Shown: piece by piece, positions 42,039 to 54,424 of the stretch
How positions within the stretch are numbered: the first letter of the stretch is position 1
Layout of the letters: every line of letters starts with the position of its first letter
From: Nelumbo lutea
Taxonomy: Eukaryota; Streptophyta; Magnoliopsida; Proteales; Nelumbonaceae
DNA: 64,000 bases
Direction: 5' to 3'
NCBI GenBank assembly: GCA_022828595.1
Contig: JAKGHH010000004.1
Span: 57,590,664 to 57,654,663 of the forward strand
Made by a program: the position numbers and the translations under genes
The notes under the pieces: model-generated
Databases searched by the model: none
Told to the model about the DNA's origin: nothing
Seen by the model: only the letters and a program-made list of their open reading frames with translations

Positions 42039-44059
42039 TGTGGAATAAGGGGGTGAATTTCAAAATTTTTTCTCTCCCTTCAACTGGGAATCGAATTCCC
42101 TATTTAGAAAATCAAATTTTCAATGGTCATTCTTGAACCATAAACTGAACCAGATCTGAACCAAAAGGAGTAGGAAGAGATAATACCTGATACAGAGAAA
42201 TAATATCTCTCAATGGAGGTGTTCACGCCCAAGGAATGATCCAAAATCTACTCCCACTGAAGATGGCGCAGTGTAGGGTGGAGTAGAATCAGCAGTTTTC
42301 TTCCAAAAGAATTTGACCCTTATCAAGAATCACCTGGACGGCTTGTGAATACAACTCCCACCTATCTTTTCTCCAAAAGATTGGAATCAAGATCCAATCT
42401 TGATTTCTCCCAAGAACTGGAGATCGAACTGGTGTAGGCGGCAGTTGCAGGAAGGAGGCAAGAGAGTATTTGCAGGGTGCAGATTCTCTCTTCTGTGATT
42501 TCAGCTTTGAAAACAAGACTATCTATTGTTTGCTTGTGATTGTGTGTCTAATGGTTGTCACCCCCACTTCCTTTTATAGACTTAAAGGGATCAGCTCCTA
42601 ATCCCATTAATAGTTGCTAACCCAAATCATATTTGGATTAGAAGTCTCTTTAAGATAAGGGTATCCCTTATCTTATCTGCAGATTAGATCAGCCATCTCC
42701 TAATTTAATTAGGAAGTTTCCATATCTAAATCTTATTTAGATCTTGGACTCTCTAAGTGGATAGGGTGTGGGCCCAATCCTATCAGCTGATCCATCTCAA
42801 AATTCGCCCCTTAAGTGACTAATCAAATTAGCCCAGCTCGAAATGGGCTTAAGGTCCATTTAAGGTTATGTATTCATTTAGCCTTCCAAACTGCTGCCCA
42901 GTTGGACTTCCTTGTATGGCGTGGGACCCAAACATTGATCTACACATCAGCCACATGGGTTCAGCCCAGCCTTTGTTACAAGGCCTAGCCGAATACACTG
43001 TTATGGATAGTGCACCCCCAGAAACCCATCAGATGGCCTCTATGTGCCCAACACTTACCCTAAGTGGTCCCTGGGCCAAGCCACCTTGTAACACCCAGGG
43101 ACTGTGGGCATATTCAAGATTAGCCCATCAGGTATTATCCTCAATGGTCTTACACTTAGCTTCTCAGCCCATAATGATCATACACTGCCCGACAAGAGAG
43201 GACGTCTCCCTCGGATGCAAGAAACAGTGTTGCACTCTCTGCTTATATGGATCACGGTAATTAAAACCTTTTGCAAATCATTTCAAAACCATAATTTATA
43301 TACTTTTTTATCTCATATAAAATATATTTTGCAAAACAAATCTCAACGATTGAAATCGTTTACCGGCAGTCTTGGTTTCCATCAGTGAGAGTGTATCCCC
43401 GATCATTACCTTTGTTCGACAAAGGGGCTGATCCTGTCACTATTATCACCCACTCAGATGAATTCTCAGACTGTCCCAACATACCCAGGTTTTGACCCTT
43501 GTTAAGGATCTCACTGATTGGTACATCAAAGACAGCCCAATCTGACACCTAGTGCAGTATCATAATCAAGTCTAGGGGTCAGGTGTAACTTTCAGGTTTT
43601 GACCCTTGCTAAGGATCTCACTGATTGGTACATCAAAGACAGCCCAATCTGACACCTAGTGCAGTATCATAATCGAGTCTAGGGGTCGGGTGTAACTTTC
43701 CAGTTTTGCCCATCAATCTCCAAGGTCCAGGGCAATACTGGAAATTTGGTCCAGTTCAAAGATTCAATTAATCGTACACTGTCTGTGCCTAGGGTCTCAC
43801 CCCGGTAGCTGAGACAAGCCACCCCAACCGAATTGGTGGTACCACAGTGTCAACCTTGTCAGGATAGGTCTCCCTAGACCGACCCATTGGCTGTGAATAT
43901 TCTAAACTAACACAAGTCTCATTAAGTGTCCAGTTTAAGGGTATTATACAGAAACATACCAAGGGAACATGAATCAAATATGCACTTTTATTCATTTACA
44001 ATAAACTCATAAAGTACATCATTTTGATTGAAGTTAAGGGCATACAAAACTGTCTAACA
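42039..44059 (-). repeat. C5 5' LTR, minus strand
   Basis: Runs from the primer site to TGTCTAACA at 44059 (complement TGTTAGACA, the intact LTR start). About 40 bp at the LTR 3' end are deleted (TGAAGGG to GATTG missing). A tandem duplication of 107 bp is present (43487-43593 and 43594-43700). With these allowed for, it matches 26184-28130 end to end. Frame 42868-43260 and its overlaps are LTR noise. Confidence 0.9.
43487..43700. repeat. 107-bp tandem duplication within C5 LTR
   Basis: Two adjacent copies starting AGGTTTTGACCCTTG, differing at a few positions (for example CAAGTCTAGGGGTCAGG versus CGAGTCTAGGGGTCGGG). The other LTRs carry this segment once. It is a local duplication after insertion, probably by slippage or repair at TTTC-AGGTTTTG. 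Confidence 0.85.
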
Positions 44060-44295
44060 CTCTTCTACTAGGTCATAGGCTTCCTCTGGTGTTCTTCTCA
44101 TGATAGTGCCACCTACGGCTGCATCAATAATAGATTGATTAGCGGGGATAATGCCATTATAAATGGTCTGATTTTGATACCAAACTGGTATTCCATGGTG
44201 AGGATACTCCCTAAGCATCTCATTAAATAAAGAAAGGTTCTTACTATTTCAAGATCGAATCTTGCTAGTCCGTCTCTTCTAGTGTGTGTCATGCA
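44060..44295 (-). pseudogene. gag: G4 gag scrap with internal deletion
   Basis: Minus strand. An ATG near 44290 starts THTRRDGLARFD, an Athila-like Gag N-terminus. After about 15 codons the sequence jumps to the distal part of the Gag core, readable in another frame as EYPHHGIPVWYQNQTIYNGI, then IDAAVGGTIMRRTPEEAYDL. The matching G1 text is RVPHHGLPIWLQ..FYNGL..AAAGGSINNKTPE. Most of the Gag core is therefore deleted. The fragment ends at the junction with C5. Confidence 0.75.
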
Positions 44296-45970
44296 CTAAT
44301 AAATCTGAACACAGCAAGAGTATGAACAAATAAACAAAAATGAAAATAATAACAGAAATAAAAAGAAAATAAAAATAGAAATAAAAGGTCCAAATTAATA
44401 AAGGTTAACAAATTCTAATATTATTCTAGGATTAAATCTCCAGCAACGGCACCAAAAACTTGATAGCTATTCAAATATAACCCTAGAAAGTGTACTAGTT
44501 ATCAAGTAGTATAATAATATCGTTCCCACGGGGATTTAACAAAATAAGTATTAGAATCACAATTTTCCGTAATTATTTGGACAATCGAATTTTGGAATTG
44601 AGCAAGAACTACTGACAATAAAATTGGAGCAAGAAAGTAAAAGCAAGGGTGATCACTAATCGAATATGAAAATGATGCAATCGCTAGAACCTTTGGTCCA
44701 CCTAACCAATGTAATGAATATTGATGGGTTCGATTAACCAAGATTAACTGTTATTCCCATAAGCTGAAGTTTTTCCCAATTTTATTTAATATTCTTTCCC
44801 AAGACATACTAAACCTATTTCTATCAAGTAACCCCTCGATCCCTCGACTAGAGTTCTCAATAATAGAAATGCATTAAGTGCAAGAAAAACTCAAGTATTC
44901 AGATGAATCATGTGTATATATCCTTATATACCATTCAATTCACACAATGAATTATGTGGTCGAGTATATAAATTCTTCTCCCGATTCATTGATATACACC
45001 GAATCAATTAAGAGATGACCACTCCTAATCGCATTAAGCAAATAATTCATAGATTATATGGAAATCACAATCATAGAAAAATCATAGAGATAAAAATATA
45101 TTCATTATCATGGTTAGGCTTTCCATAGTCCTAGCAAGAAATAGATCAGTTCATAATGGAAGAATTAAAGCAAACAAAGGGAAAGAAAGAACTCTTGAAT
45201 TTGCCCATGGTGCTGAGATCTCCTCTTCTTGCCGCCACCTTGTTCTTGGGGATTCTTGAATTCTTGATCTCCTCCTCCACGTTTCTTGAATTCTTGGAAG
45301 TTCTTGGCTAATTGCTTCTTTTCTTCTTGATTCAAGTCAGGAATTGAGTGATTGAGTGATGCCTAAAGCTGGTCCGGCCCCTCCTTTACATAGCTTAAAG
45401 GGGAGGGGTGGCCTCCTATTTCCTCTTGAAGTTGATCTTTACAAGAATAGAATGTCCTATCCTAATTCTAATCTTATATTTTTATCTAATGAACTCAATC
45501 CTCTTATCTCTCTAAGATTATATCAAGAATTTAGATCTGAAAGGACTCTTCTCAGTTTCTTATTCTTGGATTCGTATTAGACCTCCTCTGCGAATTGGGC
45601 TTCAGCCAGGCTTTTCTACAAGTTGGGCTTCAGCTACGAATTGGGCTTTCCTATGAAATTGCCATGATTTCTGACCCAGATTTGACTTTGATGCAGGCCG
45701 AATCTACAAAAGCCCAAAACATGAAAGTTGTGGACCTTTCTCTTATATTTCCAGTGGATCTTGAATCAGCCCATTCGGAGTTCGGATACATGAGTTAGGC
45801 CTAGATTACTGAATGATATCAAAACTATAAAAAATCATCCGATTTGTCTTTCTTTGCTCCTGATGCCTTCTTTCTTGTCCTGAATAGAAATATGAGTCCA
45901 AATAGGTGCTAATTCAGTATAAAAGACAAAATAATTGGGGATAAATATATGATAAATTCTACTCTCATCA
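44060..45970 (-). mobile_element. G4: gypsy fragment with 5' LTR and deleted gag, minus strand
   Basis: On the minus strand: 5' LTR (45970 to 44461, 1510 bp, TGATGAGAGTAGAA to GAATAGCTATCA), primer site (complement of 44437-44454) and about 380 bp of internal sequence, cut at 44060 by the Copia C5. The LTR belongs to the same family as the solo LTR at 3026-4469 and is a distant relative of the G3 LTR. On the right it is inserted in a Copia LTR fragment (45971 on). Only a gag scrap remains. Confidence 0.85.
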
Positions 45971-46196
45971 ATACCCAGGTTTTAACCCCCTCTAAGGATA
46001 TAGCATATCAAAGGTAGCCCAATCTGACACCTGGTGTAGTACCATAACCGAGTCTAGGGGTCGGATGTAACAATCCGGTTTTTCCCATCTATCTCCGGTC
46101 CAAAGCAATACTGGAATTTCGGTCCGGTTTTGGGCTTCAAGAAAACCCACACTACATGTACCTCAGGTCTCACCCTGGCAGCTGAGACAAGCTACC
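45971..46196 (-). repeat. Copia LTR fragment between G4 and G3, minus strand
   Basis: Matches the middle of the Copia LTR in reverse (ATACCCAGGTTTTAACCCCC, then GACACCTGGTGTAGTACC, then GCAGCTGAGACAAGC). It is the host site of both G4 (left) and G3 (right). It stops at GCTACC where G3 starts; the other flank of G3 lies outside the window. Confidence 0.82.
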
Positions 46197-47757
46197 TGAT
46201 GAGAATAAAAAGTACCCTATTTTTATCCCCAAATATTCACTCTTTCTCATTAATTTATCATTTAATTGGACTCATTACTCTTGTATTTTGATTCAGGGCA
46301 AGCAAGAGGGCAATTGGAAGAAAACAAGGCAAATCGGATGATTTTGCATAGTTTCGACACCATTTGGTAATCTGGGCATAACTCTCAATTCTGGACTCCG
46401 ATTTTGATAATTGAAGAGGTATCAGAAAGATAAAAGAAAGGTACACAATTTTTATGTTTTGGGTTTTGACAGATTCAGTCTGCATCAAAGATGAAACCGA
46501 GCCTGAAGTCAGAGAAAGTTTGCAACAAAGCCCATTTCACAACTGAAGCCCAATTCGTAGAAGAGCCTTTTAGCAGTGCAAGATATTAAAGCAGCCCAAC
46601 TCAAATTCAAGAGTCTAGAGTCCCAATTTCGAATGTAACCTCGAGAAAGAGAGTCTTATTAGATTTAAATTTTTGAATGTAATCCTATAAAGATAAGTAG
46701 ATTGGATTAGATCACTAGATAAGAGATAGGATATGATTAGTTCAAAACAGATTAGGACTTTCTAACCTGAGGTTAATCTCCTAGAAGGAGTTGGAGAGAG
46801 CCCCTCCTCCTAAAGCTATATAAAGTGGGGGGGGGGGGGGGACCAGCTTGAGGCATCGTCCAACAATCAAGCATCAAGCAACTCAAGCTACCAAGAAGAT
46901 CAGTTCGGCCTTCTGAGAAGTAGAGCATGGAGGATTCGAAAATCATGAGCATCTAAGCCTTTTCTTTTCTGGTTCAGGGGGGGAGGTTCGATTAAGTCAT
47001 CGTGAGGTTCTGTATTTAACTAAAGTTCTTGCTTTTTAATTCAAGTATTCGTTGGTTCTTGTGCATATTCTCAATGGATGTTAATGTTAATTAGTTTTAC
47101 AAATTAATTAATGTTGATTTTCCTACTGCTATCCATGGTTCGGTGATCCATAATTGTCACGAATAGTGGTACAAGTAGCAATTAGGTTAATATCTTTTTG
47201 GGTCAATTGTTCATGACAGACTTTGACCAATGTATTGACATGTTTTAACCTAAGGGAATCAATGGAACAAGATTCGATAATTTCAGCTATCTCAATTATT
47301 GTTATTTTGTTTTAACTGTTTTCACAAAGCTTAATGCTATCACTAATTGATATGGAACGCTATCGTACCTAGTCGATTAGTGATAAGTGTTGATCAAATG
47401 CTGGGTTTGGTCATCTGATTTAGGAAAACACAAGATTTATTATGCCTATCCTAATAAATCTAAGGTTAAATGCTTGAATTGCAAGACTATCAAAGTCTAC
47501 CTATGATTGATAACCAATTGATTAATCTGAACCCTTGATGTAGAATTCGGTAAGACTGATTTCTCTTGTTTGATATTGCTATTGCTTTCTTGTTCTTTTA
47601 GAATTTTTAATTATTTAATTTTCCTCCTCTATTATATTGCGCATTCGGCTAAGAAATTATTCCCTAGCTCCCTGTGGGATTCGACCTAGTACCACTATTA
47701 CTACAAAAATTTTATTGTGGGAGTAGCACTAATTTTGAGGGCTTCGACAACCCGTCA
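46197..47757 (+). repeat. G3 5' LTR
   Basis: 1561 bp, from TGATGAGAATAAAA to CAACCCGTCA. A TATA box CTATATAAAG lies at 46816-46825, followed by a G-run. The U5 carries CTCCCTGTGGGATTCGACC at about 47669-47687, the conserved phrase near gypsy LTR ends. The first 440 bp match the 3' LTR at 63564-64000 with moderate divergence (for example ATTTGGACTC-type changes and small substitutions), so G3 is older than G1. Confidence 0.9.
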
Positions 47758-47763
47758 AAATTT

Positions 47764-47780
47764 TGGCGCCATTGCCGGGG
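47764..47780 (+). other. G3 primer binding site
   Basis: TGGCGCCATTGCCGGGG, six bases after the LTR end. It differs from the G1/G2 site by one base (G to A at the CpG), so the same tRNA primer class can be assumed for G1, G2 and G3. Confidence 0.85.
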
Positions 47781-47836
47781 AGCGACTTTAATTTCTTAGC
47801 TTGTTACCTTCTATTTGTGTTAACCTTCTTTATTTT

Positions 47837-49144
47837 ATGACTCGTGCTTCTCAAAGAGGTGAAGTAGAGTACAACCCTGAAATTGAGAAGATTACCTGTC
47901 ATTTAAGGAAGGAGGCGAAGCAAAGGAAGGACCGTTTACCTCCAAGGGTGAATTCTGAATTCGACCTACCAACTTGTGATCATCCCATCTTCGAAGAGGA
48001 AGAAAGGATGGCTGATAGGGAGAGAACGCTAAGGGAGTTGGCTACACCAATCATGAACAAACAGCCCCTGTGCATAATATATCCCACTCTCGAGGTAGCC
48101 TTTGAACTAAAATTTGGATTGATTCAACTGCTTCCTAATTTTCATGGCTTTCTAGGTGAGGACCCTCATAATCATCTCAAGGAATTTCATGTTGTCTGTT
48201 CAAGCATGAAACCACAGGGTATGACTGAGGATCAACTAAAACTTATAGCTTTTCCTTTTACTTTATGAGATAAAGCAAAGGATTGGTTATATATTCTTCC
48301 TTTCGGTTCGATATGTACATGGGATGAGATGAATAGAATGTTTTTAAATAAATATTTTCTTGCATGTCGAGCTACAAATATTCGGAAGGAAATCTGTGGA
48401 GTTTGGCAGTTTGGTGGTGAGACACTATACGAATATTGGGAAAGATTTAAACAGCTTTGTGCTAGCTGTCCCCACCACCAAATACCCGAATAGCTCTTGA
48501 TCCAATACTTTTATGAAGGACTCCAACATATGTATAGAAGTATGGTAGACGCAGCTAGTGGGGGAGGCTTGGTCAATAAAACACCCGAAGCGGCTAGGGA
48601 ATTGATTTCCAACATGGCCAAAAATTCACAACAATTCGGAGCAAGAACAGATGGTACTATCAGGCGTGTTAATGAGGTAAGTCATTCTAATTTAGAAAAT
48701 CAAATTTCTGATCTAATTGCCTTGGTTCGACAACTAGCTAGAGCTCAATTGCAAATGGCAAGGGTTTGTGGTGTCTGCTTGATTCTTGGGCATCCTACGG
48801 ATATGTGTCAATCATTGTAGGATGGTTCGATATAGCAAGTTAGTGCCGTAGGAGGATTTCTGGGCCAACCCCAATGCAAGTATGATCCCTTTTCCAATTA
48901 CTACAATCCGGGGTGGAGGGATCATCCCAATCTGAGCTAGGAAAATCAAGGAGGACAACTAAGATATCAGTCCCAAACTTTCAACAGACAGCCCCCAATT
49001 TCAGTACCTATCTCAGTGCAAAGTCAACCCTCAAGTTCAGGTATGTCATTAGATGAAATCGTTAAGGCTCTTGCTACTAACACTCAACAATTTCAACAGG
49101 AAACAAGAGCCAGCATCCAGAACTTAGGGAACCAAATTAGTTAG
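47837..49144 (+). pseudogene. gag: G3 gag, first part
   Basis: Starts at ATG 47837 (MTRASQRGEVEYNPEIEKIT), clearly related to G1 Gag (MTSRPELEEILYDPEIERTL). Core text: GFLGEDPHNHLKEFHVVCSS, KAKDWLYILPFG, ETLYEYWERFKQLC, CPHHQIP, FYEGL, AASGGGLVNKTPE. The zinc knuckle is intact as Cys-Gly-Val-Cys-x4-His-x4-Cys (48768-48813), unlike G1. Stops: TGA 48266 (Arg CGA), TAG 48491 (Gln), TAG near 48818 and near 48833 (Gln), TAG near 48937 (Trp). All are single transitions and the frame is otherwise continuous to the G2 insertion at 49145. Confidence 0.87.
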
Positions 49145-50718
49145 TGATGAACTTACAATTTATCTATAATTTTTGAGGACTTTAGCATGGATTTTTATGC
49201 CGGTTTTATTAATTTTTGCCTTAATTTAGCTTAATGCTAAGAATAAGTTCAGGGATAATTAATCCAAGAAAAGGAAGGAAAAAGGCAAGAAAAGAAGGTT
49301 CAAAAAGACCAATTTCAGTCCAGCCCAGTTGTGGAAGCAAGAGAGAGCATTTCGGCCCAAGAAGAGCAAGTAAATTCCTTGAGAAAACCCAAAAAAATAA
49401 AGCCTAGCTATGAATAGAATTCGGCCCAGCAAGGAAGGCCCATTCTTAGCCCAAAAGAGCAGCTCAATGTATAGCTATCATGTGCTAAGAGAGAGCCTAA
49501 GTGCAGCCCAAATAGCAGCCCTTAGGAGGCTTTCAAGAGAGCTCTAGAAAGTTCAAGAAAGGGGTGTAATACACCCCATTCTAGAGGCTTCAAGAAGGGG
49601 CAAGAGCCCCCTTGAAAAACTATATAAGGAGGTCTCTAGGAGGGGGAGAGGTGTTCAATTGCTTGAGAGGAAGGCTCTCCCACTCTTAGAGGTTCGGCCA
49701 CCTTGAGAGAAGAGAAGAGAAGAAGGCTAGGCGCAAGGAAGAAGAAGAAGAAGGGCTGAAGGAAGTTCAAGACAAGCAAGCTAGAAGAAGAAGGTGAGTT
49801 CGAATTGAGGGTTTGTGATTCAAAGATCTTTTGTAATAAATCATTTGTAGTTTCATTCTCTTTTGATTTGAATTTAGTTTCTTTGTTATATTTTCTTTCT
49901 TCTTTCTTGTTTCCATTCTTCCTTGATGTATTTCAGCTTGTAAAATTTCAGTTCAGCAATCTAATTCTTTTTTATTCATTCAAATGGTCATGAATTGTAC
50001 TTGAAGTTTCTTGAATAAGGGTGTTATTGTAGATTAATTCGGCCAACTAACCTTCAAAACTCAGATCTGAATTCACAGATCTGAGATTGCAAGTTCTGAA
50101 TTGCTTGAAAGAGAATTCAGATCTGCAATTTTCAGATTGGCCGAATTAATCTACAGCTTGGAATTCCTAGAGTGCTTGAGAGAGACTCTAGGAATTCAGA
50201 TCTACTATTCAAGAACTGAATTGAGTGCAAGGTTAGAGATAAGTTGCACAATTCAGTTGGTGATCAATTCAGATTTGAATTGATGCCTTAGAAGTGTTTG
50301 AAGAAATGCATGCATGGGGATTAGATTCTTGCTAGAGATAGAAGAACCGTCACTCATGCATAGGATGAACATGCGCTTGAGAGAGGCTGTTCATGACCTT
50401 TGTGTTTCACCAACCCAAGACTCAATCATGATTTATTCGAATGATCCAAATTGATAGATTGCTGAATTCTGAGATTGACATTTACTGCTTACTCTTCTAA
50501 CCTGATTTGAAGGCAATTGGGCCAATGATTTAGATAGATTTTAATTTAGGATTTTTTAGCTTTCATTAAAGTTTTGATTTATTTGTTGATCAGATAAGAA
50601 GTGCTCAATTTAGTATTGGTAATTATTTCCTAAATCCTAGTGGGAACGATACTTCACTCACTACTTTATTACTTGAACGGCTAGTGCACTTGCTAGTGTC
50701 ACAATGAGCCACACATCA
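49145..50718 (+). repeat. G2 5' LTR
   Basis: 1574 bp, TGATGAACTTACAA to CACACATCA, same family as the G1 LTR. The region around 49450-49550 differs from G1 (TAGCTATCATGTGC replaces the G1 AGTGTAGCCCACATG part). The GGGGTGTAATACACCCC dyad (about 49562-49578), the second dyad and the TATA box CTATATAAGG (about 49620) are conserved. Confidence 0.92.
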
Positions 50719-50724
50719 AGTTTT

Positions 50725-50742
50725 TGGCGCCGTTGCCGGGGA
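50725..50742 (+). other. G2 primer binding site
   Basis: TGGCGCCGTTGCCGGGGA, identical to G1 and at the same distance from the LTR end. Confidence 0.88.
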
Positions 50743-53700
50743 TTTAGGGAAGCAATATTAGGAAACATTGGGCATTCTTAATCTGGTCTCAGTCATCATT
50801 GCATTCATAGATGGTTTTAATTGCATCATTTTATATTTTAGCTTTGAATGCAACAGCTGTACTGATTTAATTTGTTTCTTCTTTCTTAAGTAGATTACTT
50901 TCTTTTTCAGGTTTCAGTTTCATTTTAATAAAGGTATATTTCATTTCCTTTAAATCTTGGTATTGTTACATTCAAAAAGAAAAAAAAAGAGAAAAAAAAA
51001 ATCACAAAAACATGAGTGTTGCAGATCTGAGTTGAATTCGGCACTCAGATCAGTAGAATTCAGATCTGCAGCACTCAGCCGAAAAGAATTGCTTGTGTTT
51101 CAGACTTTTATTTCTTTTTCCATTACAAAAAGAAAAAAATATATAAAATGAAAAAAAAAGAGATCCTTTGAACATCAAGAGGAGCAATTGAGAACTCGGA
51201 TCAGAACTCAGATCTGAGTTCCTATTGCAGATCTGCAACAGTTCAGATCTGAGTTCCTCTGAACTTAGACCTGAACTGATGCAATTTTGAGGGGAATTGG
51301 GTGTCATCACCACCCCAATTTACCCTAGGACACTTCTGCTACTCCTCAAAGGCAATTTGGTAGCAATGACTGAAGGTAAGGCAATTGAGAATTCAGATCC
51401 AAACTCAGACTTGAGTTCAGATCTGAATTCTGCTGTTACAGATCTGCTCAGTTCAGATCTGAATTCCTCTGAACTCAGATCTGAACCGATGCAAGTTTGA
51501 GGTGAATTGGGTGCCATCACTACCCCAATCCACCCTATGATACATCCAACCTGCCTCAAGGGTGAATGGATAGCAAAGAATGAGAGAAATTCAAATTTGA
51601 AATGCAGTTAATATGATGTGAGGACTGAACTGATACAGAGCATACTATGAATTCTGGGTGGACTGAATTCTGGGCTTTACCCACTTGCACCCAATCTAAA
51701 TTTGCTGAGGATGTGTGTTTGGATTGAATAATTGTGATGCCTCAAATATTCAATAAAAGCAGCAGTGCATTCCACTAGCATTCAGAGCTGTAGCATGGCT
51801 GCTACAGTACAGCAATTAGCATGAAACTCCACTGCTGATCTAGTTAGCTCTCTTTCCCATTGATGATCTACTTCATATTTGATTGCTGATTTAGTGTAGC
51901 TGGTAGATGTAGTTCTTCAGCATTGCATTCATAGTTGGTTTAATTTTCTTAATTTTTCATTTTTGCTTTGAATGCAACTATTGTATTACTGTAGTTATGC
52001 TTCTTTTCTCTTTAGTAGATTACTTTATTTTCCTTGTTTCAGTTTAATTTTAATAAAAGGAGACCTGTTTTGCTTTCTATCTAGAAGTTATTACCCTCTA
52101 AAAGAAAAAAATCACAAAATCATGAGTGTTGCAGATCTGAGTTGCATTCGGCACTCAGATCTGCTATAGCAGAACTGCAGCACTCAACCGAAATAAAATA
52201 AAAATTTAAAATGAGTTCAGATCTGAATTGCATTCATCAATCAGACCTGCACTCATCCAAAAAGATTTTGGTTGCATTGCTGTATTTTATTTTAGATTTA
52301 TTTAAAAAAAAAAGAAAAAAAATAGATAAAGAAAAGAAAAAGAAAACAATGAAAAAATAGCATGTGAGTTTTCAAATCTGAAACTCAGATTTGAAGTTCA
52401 GATCTGTGTTCAGCCGGTTGCAGGACTGCATTCTGCTAGGTTCAGATCTGAGTTCATCTAAACTCAGACCTGAACCCACTCTATTTTGATGTGAATTCGG
52501 GTAGTGACAGCACCCAATTCACAATTTGATGCATCAGACTTGCCTCATTGATGAAAATTTAAGCCATGAATGGTAAAATCAGTTCTGAAGTGCATGAGAA
52601 TCAGAGGTAGTATAAGTACATGATCTGAAATTTTTGTGAACTTGATGTTTTGTTATCTTTTAAATCACTTGCACCCAATCTGAATTGGTTGTATTGGATT
52701 AGGACTGATGTTTGTGAGGTCCAAAAAAGAGCTTCATATTTTTGATGTAATGGTATTCAGATCTGAATCAATGCTGCTTTCATTATAAAATTGCAGATCT
52801 GATTTCAGGTCTCTGCAATCAATTGAGGCATACAAGACATTTAAATTGGGACTTGAAAGAGAAGTCCTAAGCTCTTGGGATCAAACTTATTTCAGACCTA
52901 ACTGCAACAGATTTTAGACCTACTTATTGATATTAGGTTTGGAGTTTTTGTAAGTGACTGTTCTCAAAAGTTAAGTTTTCAAATCTGATTTTTTTTTTTT
53001 GGTTAGAACTTGAAGAGCAGCTTAAAGATCATAAATTCAGCAATGATTGTAGATCTGTTTATAGTAGATTTTAGATTTGTTCACTTATGTTCATTTAAGT
53101 TTAGAATAGTGTGTAATAAACTCCATTGCTGATTTAGCTAGCTCTCTTTTCCATTGAACATCTACTTCACACTTGAATGTTGGCTTAGTTTCAGTAATGG
53201 AGCTATGTTTTTCTAGTTTGCAAATTTATTAGTGTGGATCAGATCTGCGTACGTTCACTTACATTGCTGAAATTCTAATGCAGATCTAGCACACACACAC
53301 AAAAAAAAGAAAAAAAACAAAACAAAAAAAAAAATCAAATAACTTTGGTAGTGTGCTGATTTCAAGAACTCTTAGACTTCTAGGCGAGTTTCAATCTTGT
53401 AAATCACTTGTTTATCACTTGCATATCAGATTCCAAGAGATATTTATATTGGCTTTTGATCTTGTTTTTTTAAATTTATTTATTTATTTATTTTTTTGTT
53501 AGATAGAATTCAAACTTCTTGGCCTTATAAGTTTCTATTGTGTATTACAGACTGGTTAAATTATTTACATTGTTTGGAATTGTGTATAGTAGTCTTTTTA
53601 TTATTTGGTTTAAATTATTTTTAGTTAGAACAATGCTCTTGATCTCTCTTGCAAGTAAATTCTAGCAGAAGAGGCTCCCACCAAAAGAACTCTTGCATAT

Positions 53701-53780
53701 CTGGAAATTAATCTTCAGGAAGTCCTCTATACACCCTTCTCTTTACTTGGAATTTCTCTTGTTGGTTTTATTGTAACTCC
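50743..53780 (+). repeat. G2 leader, non-coding, CAGATCTGA-rich repeats
   Basis: Contains at least four imperfect units like those of the G1 leader: the phrase CATCACCACCCCAAT near 51306, CATCACTACCCCAAT near 51517 and GTGACAGCACCCAATTC near 52505, each after AGATCTGAGTTC-type palindromes. The mid part is diverged, AT-rich sequence with A-runs (53290-53340, 53460-53500). No Gag remnant longer than a few codons is recognisable where G1 has gag. Small frames such as 50957-51151 are low complexity. Confidence 0.72.
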
Positions 53781-53790
53781 CTAACACTAG

Positions 53791-53829
53791 GAACATTGAG
53801 GACAATGTTCATCTTAAGTGTGGGGGAGT
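53791..53829 (+). other. G2 internal hairpin and PPT-like tract
   Basis: Arms GAACATTG and CAATGTTC with loop AGGA (53791-53810), then ATCTTAAGTGTGGGGGAGT. It is identical to the G1 module at 20072-20110 and lies about 1 kb before the 3' LTR. Confidence 0.72.
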
Positions 53830-54280
53830 GAGCCCGAGGCTAGGGTATGGGGGTTGAAACCATGCACCCCAACACACATATGCAGGCAATGACATAACCA
53901 AAAAAGACTGGAACCCCTCAAGTTCATTACTATTTATTTGATGATTTTTTTAAGAAAGAATTCAATGAGTTGAGGGAGACTGATGTACTTGTTAAGTTTT
54001 TATTCTTGTGAATGACCCAATTTGATATATGCATGAGAAAAGGGGAGCTGAATATGCTTTTCAGCATGAGTAGCCCTAACTATCTTCATGTGTATGGAAA
54101 CCCTTGATTTCATGGTTAATGGTCAAGAGAGCTAGTGCACATCTGAAGTGCTAATTCTTGAGGTTCAATAATTGCAAAGAAGGACAAAAGCCCAAATTGA
54201 CTCCGCTATTCTGAGCTGAATAGTAAAACTAGCAGCTTAGAACATGAGTCCTATTTACCTACCTCAAGCAAGTGACCAGT

Positions 54281-54424
54281 GTGAGATGGAGCATAAGATG
54301 CACTCACACCAAAAAAAAAAAAAAAAAAGAGAGAGAAAAGTGTGTGAGATGGAGCATAAAATGCACTCACACCGAAAAAAAAAAAAAAAAGAAAAGGGTG
54401 AGATGGAGCATAAGATGCACTCAC
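54281..54424 (+). repeat. G2 triple stem-loop array
   Basis: Three GTGAGATGGAGCAT..ATGCACTCAC units at about 54281-54307, 54345-54371 and 54398-54424, with A-run spacers somewhat shorter than in G1. The unit sequence, including the G/A variant in the loop (unit 2 has AAA, units 1 and 3 have AAG), is kept in the same order as in G1. Confidence 0.8.

Larger units (their letters stand above)
37841..44059 (-). mobile_element. Copia retrotransposon C5, minus strand, 5' LTR to start of RT
   Basis: On the minus strand, in order: 5' LTR (44059 to 42039), primer site, 1.75-kb leader, gag, protease, integrase and the first residues of RT (ending GVWTL at 37841). The rest is replaced by plus-strand LTR sequence. 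Its LTR end at 44059 abuts gypsy element G4, so C5 probably inserted into G4. The left target repeat is lost. Gag to integrase is less frameshifted than in C1 or C2 but carries several stops. Confidence 0.88.
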
